Below are positions 54,120 to 64,000 of a stretch of DNA of 64,000 bases, piece by piece. Under the pieces are notes generated by a model that worked only from the letters and a program-made list of their open reading frames with translations, was not told the origin of the DNA and did no database searches. The stretch's first letter is position 1; each line of letters begins with the position of its first letter. The position numbers were made by a program, and so were the translations under genes. This stretch comes from Ehretia macrophylla (lineage: Eukaryota; Streptophyta; Magnoliopsida; Boraginales; Ehretiaceae): the NCBI GenBank assembly GCA_037974665.1, contig CM075764.1, forward strand, positions 120,528,325 to 120,592,324, in the 5' to 3' direction.

Positions 54120-55286
54120 TTCCAACTGTTATTCCCCAGTTGTCTCGGATGGTCGCTGGCAAATGTGCACCCATCTTTCTTGAGGTTCGCAACCTTGCCG
54201 CGAATTGCGTGTGGTGTCAGGACTCTTTTAACAATTTTGAAGCCATGCCAGTTCGCATTTGTTGGGATAAGGAAACTGATGGAAAGAAGAGTAAGAACTC
54301 AAAAACTAAGACTTCTAAAATCAATGTCTCATTTATTTTGCATCAAGAGATCAACTTGTGATGCCTGCTCATGAATTTACCGTCATTCACTGGTCGACGT
54401 TCGTGTGATTTCTAATCATGAACAGGTCTCCACTATTCAATCTTTCCAAATAATTGTACAGTTCACATCACACCTCTGCATTAGAATTTGTAAAACTATT
54501 CTTACTGTTGAGTTTGGGGTTGGTCTTGAACTTGGTTACGGCCCATTTGCAGCCCTCACAAAGATGTGGATCTTACATTTGTGGGTCCACTTTTTTATTA
54601 CACGGGCCAAACTAGAAGGGAATCTGTGCCCCAATATTTGCCATAAAAGGGCCTAGCCATAACAATGGGAAGTTATACGACTCAAATCCAACATAATAAT
54701 GACTTTGGTATGGTTAGCCCTTTAGGTATTTGAATATTTCCTAACTATTCGGGTGCATTTATGATTATTGGTTCTGAACAGAGTAGCTAAATAATCCAAA
54801 CGTGTTACATAAGACAAATATAATATAATTGTTTAGGTTTTTGCAATTTTCTCCCTCCCTCTTTGTAAATAACCCAATTATTGGTTCACATAGCCAGAAA
54901 CAAGAATTTTCCTCTACCTTTGGTATGAATGTCAATTAAATCCCAATAGTTTATAAAAACGTGACAGAAATATCAAAGTGTGACTATTAAATTACAAGTG
55001 TCTAATGTATAGTTTTGGTTATACAAAGGTATTTTTGCACCTTTTTTTTTTTCCCCATTATATCCATAATTATATCTTCAATGAAAAAAAATGCCAAAAA
55101 TTGTTCATAAAGAAAAGGGATAAGACATAGCTTTCTAGGCTGCATTTTCCATCAAAAAGCAGGTACAAAGAGTAAACTGCTCAGAGCCCAGTGCAATCAT
55201 CATCTCCATAAATAAATTTACAAAAAATAAATTTACTATAATAAAAAATATATATATATATTTTCAAACTTTAATTTTTGAATAAA
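54120..55286. other. Kinase 3' flank; no gene seen except possible partial snoRNA
   Basis: 54120 to about 54650 is probably kinase 3'UTR and flank. 54650-55140 is AT-rich. 55149-55203 has partial C/D-box-like features on the minus strand (see findings) but no convincing box D. Confidence 0.4.
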
Positions 55287-55378
55287 GGGAAATTTCCTCA
55301 GAAGAACATGCTAATATTTGTCATCAAATTAGACACAATCAGGTCTCAAAGATTTCATGCCATCATAGGAATATTCCC
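55287..55378 (-). ncRNA. C/D-box snoRNA candidate, 18S rRNA guide
   Basis: Read on the minus strand. Box C AUGAUGG (55366-55360), box D' CUGA (55342-55339), box C' UGAUGA (55326-55321), box D CUGA (55301-55298). A UUCC/GGAA stem closes the ends and extends to an 11-position stem with two internal mismatches (GGGAAUAUUCC with GGAAAUUUCCC). The core is 78 nt, a usual C/D size. The 12 nt directly upstream of D' (55354-55343) are exactly complementary to GUCUCAAAGAUU near the 5' end of plant 18S rRNA. The fifth-nucleotide rule points to the C at about position 38 of 18S (my count). Box C ends in G instead of A, a tolerated deviation. A promoter with site II, telobox and TATA lies about 370-450 bp upstream. 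The second guide (upstream of D) has no target I recognise. Confidence 0.8.
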
Positions 55379-55538
55379 ATTCCAATTTTTCATTCAAAGA
55401 TAAACCCAAAATTAAAAAAAAATTAACCCAATACATTAATTTACTCAAAAGAAGAAATAATAGACAATATAAATACAACATGGCAGAAACTTAAATCTTA
55501 ATATCTGTGTTATAGGATTCCAATGAAGAGGCAATTTG

Positions 55539-55695
55539 CAGTAAAAACGATTGCAAAAAAAAAAACACACACACACACACCAGTAAAAACCATTGCAAAA
55601 AAAACACACACACACACACACCAGTAAAAACCATTGCAAAACACACACACACACACACACCAGTAAAAACCATTGCAAAAAACACACACAAACAG
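55539..55695. repeat. Minisatellite, four units of about 38-42 bp
   Basis: Four consecutive units of CAGTAAAAACCATTGCAAAA followed by a CA run; the first unit reads ACGATTGC. It lies between the predicted transcription start and the snoRNA, so it would be in the primary transcript. Confidence 0.93.
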
Positions 55696-55739
55696 AGAGA
55701 GATGAGAGAGCATCACAGTATAAGAGCTTATGGCGTCGG

Positions 55740-55825
55740 TTTAAATAGGGACATAATATAGTTAGGGTTTGCTAAACAAATGGGCTAGGCCTAGTGTGAC
55801 TCGGACTGAATTTACGTTAGGCCCA
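55740..55825 (-). promoter_or_regulatory. Promoter: site II x2, telobox, TATA box (minus strand)
   Basis: On the minus strand in order: TGGGCC (55825-55820), AGCCCA (55786-55781), AAACCCTAA telobox (55770-55762), TATTTAAA (55747-55740). The order site II, telobox, TATA is typical of plant ribosomal-protein and Pol II snoRNA genes. Transcription would start near 55710-55720 and run through the minisatellite into the snoRNA. No protein ORF follows. Confidence 0.72.
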
Positions 55826-55829
55826 CTTA

Positions 55830-58445
55830 TTAAACATCATATTTGGTAGATGGGTGGTGGATTTGGAATTTTGGATCTCTAAATACACAATAACGTTATT
55901 AGATAAAGTAATTGTAATAACTTGATGATATAATTACGATAAAATTGATTTATTCTATTAAGTGTGATGATAAAATAATTGTATAATCACTTAAGTATCA
56001 TTGATCTCCATAATATCATAATAATGTTATTAGGGGGGTCTAACTTCGATGGGTGGTGATGGTGAAAGAAAAAAGTAGAAGAAATAATAGAAAGTACAAG
56101 GGCAATTTTGTTCACAAGTTGTAAAAATGCGTAGCTATTGCCAAGTTTTCGAGGGTAAACTTACGAAAAAAATAATAAGTGACCAAAAATATTGATAAAC
56201 GGCTAAAGTGTTTCCGACCTCAAACATTGGGGACTAAAAGTTATATCAACTCTTCTTTCAAAATTTTACACGAATTTGTCTAGTTTAGAAGCTATTGACA
56301 AAATTCGATGCCCTCTTCTGTGTTAAAAGTTAATTTGTACGAAAAATTATAGAAATCATTAATAATGGAATAATCGTACAAAATTATGGAAATCATTAAT
56401 GGTGGAATAATATTGTAATGTGAAGGACGACAATATGAAAAAATAAAACACAAGAGATGCCAGTGAAATTTTTTAAAATAATATTCATATGATTTAACAT
56501 TGTTATACTTGTTAGCATATTCAGCAGCATCAATGGATGCTCTGATGATTACAATAATAGGGGCACAAGAAATGTAGTTGCTAGTCAATTTTATATCAAT
56601 GAATCCATCTCGAGCTCAACGAATAAATTCCCTGGCAAATGATATGGAAACGTTGAGAATCAATCGAAATTTTAAACTCGTGAGCGAAATTAATGTAGTA
56701 GATTTAAAAAATATTATTTTAAACTTCAAATACATTGCCCCAAAATAGTTAAACTAATTAATGAATTAAATTAACAATACTCACTTATAATCTCTCTCAC
56801 CAATTTTAGACATAACACGATATACATAATGAATAAACGTTGCTATACATTACTCAAATTTTCTGTATAATGTGAACTTTAAATATAAAAGAAAAATTGT
56901 CATCAAATATAAAAATCAATAAAGAGACAATTTCATGAAAATTTTGTTCGTGGTGGGCAAGGATGTCGGGACACTAGATGATAAGCCAGCTGCCTAATAA
57001 TATTATAATGGACTATACGATTTTGAAAAAGTCTCCACAAGTATACGGTTTATGAAAAATAATTGAAAATAGATCAGTTCATAACGTTATAATTTTATCA
57101 ATAAAATTTAATAATTATAAATTATTAATACAGTTTTAGTAAAATAATATGCACAGTTCATAACCGTTAAATCTCGCTCATAACGTTATAATGTTTTTTT
57201 TAAAAAAAATCCTTCCTCAACATTGCTGCCCCTTCATCAATAGTATAAGTTTTTGTTGTGGAATATTCGCTTTCAGAAAAGTTTTGTACTGAAGGAAAAG
57301 GTCATGGGTTGGAAACAATTTGAGGCCAAAACTAACTATAGAAACTTTGTGGTAGATGATTGTAACTGATATTTGATACTTTTGGCTATATGTGGACTCG
57401 AGTCTTTGTTTGATTGTAACTCAATCAAGTCATGAACATTTTTGCTTCTCATATCTATAGGAAGTTAATCGTTGTGTCAATTAACTTGCTATTAATCGTT
57501 GTGCCAATTAACTTGCTAACTATAGGAGAGTTTTTCATCAGTATCACTATCCTAAATCTTCTACTAAGCTAGTTGTAGCACCGATTGGAAAATTACAAAA
57601 AAAGAGAGTTTACCTCTAGAATGATAGAGATATGACTGCGTTCTATCTCCTTTAAAATCTTTAAAAAAAGAAAAATGAAAAAAAAATATTACAAGTGTAC
57701 GCTAAAATTAAAAATCACACGTTGAAGTTATAAAAAAAGAATTCAATCCGACCCCTTTTCAAATTTCGCATACAACTAGAACTTTAAACACCGAGTACCC
57801 CATTTTGAGCATTATTACGTGACAGATTCTTGTCACGAAAGGACCAGAAACTCCGGTTCAGATTCTGTAGAAGAAGAATACAAATTGAGGCAGTCACTGC
57901 AACTGTGACCTGTGTGGACACCACTAAACAATTCCACCAATTTATTTCAAAGAAACATTCAACGACGACCGACCAAACTTAGCTCCTATGATGTCATCCC
58001 ATACGCACATCTAATTGTAACACATGCAGCAGAATCAAAACTTTTTCTTTTATCGTCTTTTGTGGAAAACGGTTCAAAAGGTCAATCAATTTATCCCGCA
58101 CTAATATAGAATGGACACCATATACGTATTAAACTCCACCCCTTATCAAGGGCGTGGCTACTCTTGCAGGACTACCTCAAAATATTTTTTTGAAAATTTG
58201 TGTGTTTTGAAGGTAATTTTAGATTAAAAAAAAAGTAATGTTATTTTAGCTCTTATTCAACAAATTTATGTGTAAAATATTAAAATTGTATAATTTTAAT
58301 TTTTGTTGAATAAAAATTTTGAATCGATTCATATCCTTATCTTACAGACCGACTCATCCGTGTCACGTTCGTAAAAGTTTTATATTTTTTAAAATACGTG
58401 TAGTTTAATAGCTTGGTGGACAAGCCTAAATCCGGGAGTCACAAG
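55830..58445. other. Intergenic, no gene seen
   Basis: AT-rich DNA with scattered repeat-like motifs; short ORFs at 56292-56588 and 57912-58109 have no recognisable domain. Confidence 0.45.
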
Positions 58446-58453
58446 TATAAATA
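58446..58453 (+). promoter_or_regulatory. TATA box of the EF-hand gene
   Basis: TATAAATA 107 bp upstream of the ATG at 58553, with CT-rich sequence after it (CATTCTCCTATATTCTCTC). Confidence 0.6.
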
Positions 58454-58552
58454 AGCCTCGTCATTCTCCTATATTCTCTCGAATATTAGCGTTATTTTTG
58501 CGTGTGTTAAGGTTTAAGGCCTAAACGTTAGCTGTTTTCGATACACCACAAA

Positions 58553-59023
58553 ATGTGTCCTACAGGAAGTTCTGTGCACAACACCAACACCAGAACGTCA
58601 AATCTACGTTCAGCTTTCGATGTTCTAGACGTGGACCACGACGGAAAGATTAGCCGAGACGATCTCCAGACGTTTTACGGCGGATTTCTAGGGGGCGGAG
58701 GCACGTCCGAGGAGGATGTTATTGGCTCCATGATATCGTTGGCGGATTCAAACAAGGATGGTTATGTGGAGTATGATGAATTTGAGAAGGTTTTGGAAAG
58801 TAAGAGGAAAAATGGTGGAAGGTGGACTATCATGGAGGATGTGTTTACGGTGATGGATAAAGATGGAGATGGCAAGGTTGGGATTGAAGACCTCAAGAGT
58901 TACCTTAATTGGGCAGGGTTAGCAGGTACCGATGATGATGTCAAGGCTATGATCAAATTAGGAGGTGGTGATGAAAATGGTGGCGTTACCTATGAGGGCT
59001 TACTCAAGATTTTGGCCGTATGA
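58553..59023 (+). CDS. EF-hand calcium-binding protein (CML / CP1-like)
   Basis: 156-aa intronless calmodulin-like protein, a Ca2+ sensor. Three EF-hand loops can bind: 26-37 (DVDHDGKISRDD), 65-76 (DSNKDGYVEYDE) and 102-113 (DKDGDGKVGIED). Loops 1 and 3 end in Asp at position 12, where Glu is usual, which can lower Ca2+ affinity or shift Mg2+ selectivity. The fourth region (about 136-149, LGGGDENGGVTYEG) is a degenerate loop. The N-terminus MCPTGSS is short and could be surface-exposed or lipid-modified; there is no clear signal peptide. The pattern and the C-terminal LLKIL resemble Arabidopsis CP1-type proteins, from memory. Confidence 0.9.
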   Translation: MCPTGSSVHNTNTRTSNLRSAFDVLDVDHDGKISRDDLQTFYGGFLGGGGTSEEDVIGSMISLADSNKDGYVEYDEFEKVLESKRKNGGRWTIMEDVFTVMDKDGDGKVGIEDLKSYLNWAGLAGTDDDVKAMIKLGGGDENGGVTYEGLLKILAV

Positions 59024-59502
59024 TTCTGACGACACATTAAGTATGCTTGCTGAGCGAGATTTCATGTCACAGGATCGGAGTTTGTATATCGAAAAATTCT
59101 GATGGAAGAAATTGCGGGTTTTTTTTTTTGTTATTAATAATTATTTTGCTTAATTAATGGTCGATGTTTCTTAGACAATGTTTTGGCAAGCGTAATGATG
59201 CCATTTAGATGTTCAGAGAATCCAAAGACGATTGTTTAACTCCATGTTTTATATTCGTCTTTGTCATTTTTTTTTTTTGACTAAGATAAACTCTTTATAA
59301 ATTGAGCTCTCCGCCAAGATGACAATATGTTAAATGTTAAGGCTATTTTATTAGGTAATATAGGCTAAGAAATGCAGATTCTTGAAGTGGCTGCCTAATA
59401 TGACAATATCTGGATCTGGAACACCGGTTGGTCAGTGGAATCCAAACCACCACCGGTAATTAGCTGTTCAATATCATAGATAGTTGGCCCACTCACGTGA
59501 GT
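59024..59502. other. EF-hand gene 3' flank
   Basis: Probable 3'UTR, then AT-rich sequence up to the LINE remnant. No gene seen. Confidence 0.45.
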
Positions 59503-61890
59503 ATTGTACCTAAAGTTCAAAATCCAGAATGTTTATCACAGTAGAGGCCCATCTCATGCTCTAACTTCCTGTACAAAATTGTCTCAAAAGTGCTTGTCCT
59601 TAGATTGAAGCCATTTATGGACACAATAATCTCACAAAACCAGAGTGCATTCATCACAGGAAGAGTGATTCAGGATAATCTTATCATCGCACAGGAAATT
59701 GCCCACCACCTCAGGACCCTTAGAAGTCCTAGGACTTTTAAAGCAGCTCTTAAACTTGACATGAACAAAGCCTTTGACTTTGTGGAATGGGACTTTCTTG
59801 AATAGCTTCTTGGAAAATTAGGCTTCCACCCCAACTGTGGTGAACCCATCCCACATCGGAAGGTTACGAGCTGGGACCATTGAATATATAGTGGAAAGTG
59901 TCCCCGTATATTCGAGTTGAGGCCTTTTCATGTGGTAACACGTGGGGAACAAAACCGTGAGGGCACGCTCGTACGCTAAGTGCGGGGTGTTCCAAAGCGG
60001 ACAATATCAACTTATGTGTCGTCGCTGGTGTGCCTTTGCCCTGCGGGGTATTCGCTTAGTCGGGTCGTTACACCAACTGGACAAAACTCATCACGAAAAC
60101 AATCATTTCAGTCCGTTATCAAATCTCTGTCAATGGAGAGTCGCTCCCCTCCTTCTCACCCAAAATAGGAATTAGACAAGGTGATCCCTTGTCTCATTTT
60201 CTCCTTTCCATTCTCACTGAAGCCCTAAGAAAAAATCTGACATGGGAATCATTAAAGGACTTAAAATCAACAAACATTGCCCTTCAATTACGCATCTTCT
60301 TTTTGCAGACGACTCTCTCTTCTTCATTGAAGACAACACTCATGAAGTCTTAGCTCTTAAAGACGCACTTTACGACTATTGTTTTGCATCCGGACAGAGC
60401 ATCAATCTTCAAAAGTCGGCTATCTTGTTTAGCCTTAGCACCCCACCTTTAGTCAAAGATAACATCTACAGGATTCTTAGAGTTAAATACAACAATGACT
60501 TGGGGAAATATCTCGGTATCCCCTCCATTTGGGGATGCTCCAAAACAACTGCTCTTAACTAGTTTCTTGACAGGATCTTTTCCAAAGTTCAAGGGTGGAA
60601 AGAAAAATTTCTATCTGAGGGAGGCAAAGAAGTGCTTATTAAATCTGTACTTCAAGCCATCCCCTCATATATTATGTCCCTTTTACTTATCCCCAAGTCC
60701 CTCTGCAAAAAGATTGTTTCCATTGTCTCTAACTCTTGGTGGAGCAGAAGTGGTAACAATCGTATGCACTGGATTAATTGGAATACTCTTACTGATTCAA
60801 AATGGGATGGTGGATTGGGCTTTAAAGATTTTGAAATGATGAACAAAGCTCTTCTTGCAGGTCAAGCTTGGAGACTTCTAATGAATCCATCATCCCTCAT
60901 AGTAAAGGTCCTTCACAACAAATACTTTCATGATGGCAATTTCTGGAATGCTACAGTCGGTTCGTGCCCTTCTGGGGCATTTCGCAGTCTTATCTTGGGA
61001 AAAGAGATGATAAAGAAAGAAGCACTTTGGAGGATTGGCAAGGGAAATGATATTAATATTTGGGATGACTACTAGGTCATAAAGCATAGGAACTTCATCA
61101 AACCACAAAACTGTCAACTCAAAACAGTCAGTGAGCTTATATCAATTGGCGCATGGAACAAGAATCTCATTATGCAAGTCTTTGATCAACAAATTTCTAA
61201 GGCCATTCTCAGCACTCCCATTGCAAAGAATGAGCAAGAGGATTTTCTGATTTGGCCGCTTTCGAAGAATGGGGCTTATTCAGTGAAGAGTGGATACAGG
61301 TGCATCAAAAATTCAGAAAGAAGACCCTCCACATATCACGGCTCCTCTCACATCTTTCCGAAGAATCTGTGGACCTCGATCTGGAATACTAAGGCGCCCA
61401 CAAAAATCAAAGCACTCCTTTGGAAAGCATGCAGGAACATTGTTGCAACTGGGGAGAACAAATATGCCAGAAAATGTTCAGTTAATCCCATATGCCAAAT
61501 CTGCAAAGAAGAACTAGAGACGATTGAACATATGCTCATTCTTTGCAGATGGAGCCGACAATGTTGGATTGCTTCGCCACTTCAACACTATCCTGATGAG
61601 CGTTTGATCACTCGTTTTGATTCTTGGTACCTGGGCATCCTTAACAAATGTCGGACACGAGAAAGGGTATGTTGCATCCCTCATTGCGCAACTTTGTTGG
61701 CAAATCTGGAAGGGCAAAAACACATTTCTTTTTGAAGGAACAAGTACATGCCCAATCACAACAGCTTCCAAGGCAGTTCAACTCATGACAGAGTGCAAAG
61801 ATGTTCCCCAAAGCAATTGCACATTCTCTTTAATTCACAGAGCTCAAAGTCCTCCAACAACTTGGACTCGTCCTAACAGATGAGTCTTAA
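59503..61890 (+). mobile_element. LINE (L1-type) remnant, reverse transcriptase ORF broken
   Basis: Non-LTR retrotransposon truncated at the 5' end, starting inside ORF2. Reverse-transcriptase motifs in order: SAFITGRxIQDN, LDMNKAFDxVEW, GIRQGDPLS, HLLFADDSLFF (catalytic FADD), then a C-terminal zf-RVT part (NPICQICKEELETIEHML). Multiple lesions: a TAG in the first segment, a stop after VEWDFLE, a solo-LTR insertion at 59836, a stop after TTALN, a stop after INIWDDY and a frameshift near 61670. It cannot make enzyme. The 3' end merges with other repeat sequence near 61890 without a visible poly-A. Confidence 0.92.
59836..60072. mobile_element. Solo LTR inserted in the LINE
   Basis: 237 bp beginning TGTGGTGAAC and ending GTCGTTACA (TG...CA), flanked by an exact 5-bp duplication CCAAC (59831-59835 and 60073-60077). 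Removing it restores the reverse-transcriptase reading HPN-WTKL across the site. It contains CCCACATCGG and AAAGCGGACAATATC, motifs common in plant LTRs. Confidence 0.88.
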
Positions 61891-64000
61891 AATTGAACTG
61901 CGACTATAACGCCCCGATTTCTCACGAGACTGGAGGCTCCAAAAAACCAAGCTATTCTCAACCCAATTCTAACCCGGTCTCAAAATTTTAGGAAAAAACG
62001 GACAGAGTCTCCCTTGTACCGTGGACATTCAAAAAACCTGTAAACATACAATTCAAGCCACAAAACAATAGGAACATCATTTCTATTTAAAAAATCCCAA
62101 CTTCAAGGCCATCTAAGCCTTAAGCAAGACATAGAAAACACACCCAAGCATGCACTTAACAATCCTTAAAACATTGTCCCTTTTAATCCGCTTATCATAC
62201 CATTCTATATTAACCATTAGACTTTCTTATGAACTAAAGCTAAACAACTGTTAACTTTCATTAACACACAAGCAAGCAGCATAAAGGAAAGTAAGGATAA
62301 ACTATTACAATCTACCATTCAAGCCATACATTAACCTAACTATTACAATTTTTCAACAACTCCAAATATAAATACAAACCTATAGGCACAAAATAGAACA
62401 AGACATAATACAAGCAAAATCTTCTACAATTTAGCAGGCAAACACTCCAATCTCAAGCAATAGCACACAGCAACCAAGGCCATTCTTCCAACTGCTCCAC
62501 CTGAAACATGTTTAGCGAGGTATGAGCAATCACTATTGCTCAGTGAAGGATAAGGTCTACCGGGGACGTGCAATGCAGCAGATAACTCAATAGGCATTTA
62601 AAACAACTAAGGAACAATCAAAATAACAAGTTACCACACATTAAAAATGATATGTTTTACTTATTCTTCAATCACGAACCACGAGCCACGAACTGAAATC
62701 CCGATGTAATAAGGGCACTATTATCGATAAGCCGGTATTCCCTTATAACTCCAAAATAGGTGTACTCCGGATGTACCCTGAAATCCTACGACCCAACTCT
62801 CCCTGGGTGGCATCCCAAGCGAGAGAGGGACTGGGTAACCATGGTAGCTGAGGTATACCGGCAAGCCCGATGCCACCCGGTTTTCACGACACTACCATGC
62901 CTAATTGGTTGCGCAACCACGATGCAATGCACTCAAAATGATAACACTAGAATACATCAATAAACACATGATTGAGAGACAACAAAGTAGGTTGCCCTCA
63001 CACACAATATATAGACAATAAGTGTACATAATCTAAGTACAAGTAAGTAAACTATTATGCACATAAGGATGAAGTCTCCCTCAACTGGAATTAAGCCAAG
63101 CACGCATGAGAATAGCTCCGATTTACTTCAACTTTCCCGAATTAGCTCAAGTATGTAACCCTAGGGTGTTCATATAAGTTTAGCAATTAATTATATCAAT
63201 TCCAACTTAACTCTTACTTAACTCAACCCTACAACATTAGAAGCTAGACTTATGATCACTTATTCACACAAATTCATAACCCACACACAATTGAACTACA
63301 AGGTTCACCTTACTATATCATTAGTCAATATAGAAGATTTAAAAGTATCAAATACCATCAAGTTAAGATTATAAGTTATAAATTTCAATTACTCTTATTT
63401 ACAGCAATAAATAATCATATAACTAGATGAGCTATTCTTATAATCCCACTCACTTAGCATACAATGTTTATTACAATTTAATCTTAACAAAGTACAAGTA
63501 ATATAAACATTATAACAAGTTATAAGCATTAAATATGAAAATAACTATACGAACACTAAGGGGTCAATGTCCGATGATCATGAAACTTCATGAAATGCTC
63601 ACAAATGTCAAACAATAACATATAAAGGCAAGATATACAAGCACCAAAGCTAATTTAAAGGCTAAGCATGAAAACCCCGAGTTTCCCTTTTGTTATCCTA
63701 AGTCATTTAACTCCAAACCGAAGGTTATGACTCAAGATTCACCAACTAACTATTCTAATGTTCTAGTTACACATTATGGCACACTTAGAATCCTTTAAAT
63801 CATTCATTAACCCGTATTAACCACAAAAGCCCCGATTATCCCTTTGTGCATTTGTACTACAAGTATCTTAATCAAAGCTCAACTAAGAGTTAGAAACACA
63901 CATTTAGTCCCTACTTACCCTAAGAATACCAAATATATCAACCAAATTCACTTGGATTTACGTTTGACCCCAAACCCCTTTGTAACTCAAACCGTTTTCC
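61891..64000. other. Unclassified repeat-like DNA to the window edge
   Basis: Starts with TATAACGCCCCGATTTCTCACGAG, which resembles the start of plant Ty3/gypsy LTRs (usually TGTAACGCCCC). No ORF with a recognisable domain; no second copy in the window, so an LTR cannot be shown. Confidence 0.35.

Noticed and set aside
54140..54374. Overlapping ORFs after the kinase stop
   Set aside because: No domain; probably kinase 3'UTR.
55539..55695. CRISPR-like spaced repeats
   Set aside because: Units are adjacent, separated only by CA runs, in a plant nuclear genome; this is a minisatellite.
55445..55716. Overlapping Cys/Val-rich minus-strand ORFs (VCVCV...FCNGFYW)
   Set aside because: They are translations of the CA minisatellite; composition is explained by the repeat.

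Overview
The window is nuclear DNA of a flowering plant, most likely a eudicot. Its genes have many GT-AG introns, the proteins belong to plant families (PX/PH phospholipase D, group VII ERF, PAS-Raf-like kinase), and AT-rich intergenic DNA is filled with plant transposons. I cannot name the species. Exon structures were built by hand from reading frame, splice signals and remembered family sequences, and in each multi-exon gene the phases close.

Left third (1-26.8 kb, all minus strand): a WDR43/UTP5-like WD40 gene (start 5328, C-terminal half not found); a complete 20-exon PX/PH-type phospholipase D gene (22092 to 6877, 1113 aa) with a young 1.5-kb non-autonomous LTR element in intron 13; and a five-exon ribosomal protein L19 gene (26763 to 23651).

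Middle (27-47 kb): a one-exon glycine-rich orphan gene (plus), a two-exon group VII ERF gene carrying the Met-Cys N-degron (minus), then a transposon-rich tract. This holds a Mutator-like element with an exact 9-bp target duplication, split by a 5.86-kb CACTA element that carries a decayed ABCB transporter fragment; a non-autonomous copia-type element; and a second long-TIR element that holds a GRF zinc-finger ORF and a nested hAT-type element.

Right third (47-64 kb): a 13-exon PAS-domain Raf-like kinase (plus, 826 aa); a minus-strand C/D-box snoRNA candidate with a 12-nt guide against 18S rRNA behind a site II/telobox/TATA promoter; a one-exon EF-hand protein; a broken LINE split by a solo LTR; and about 2 kb of unclassified repeat-like DNA.

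Three loci serve ribosome production (WDR43/UTP5-like, RPL19, 18S-guide snoRNA), and each has telobox and/or site II promoter motifs, consistent with co-expression. The strongest under-described item is the snoRNA locus at 55.29-55.83 kb. Two probable GC-AG introns and the layered transposon nests are the other points of interest.
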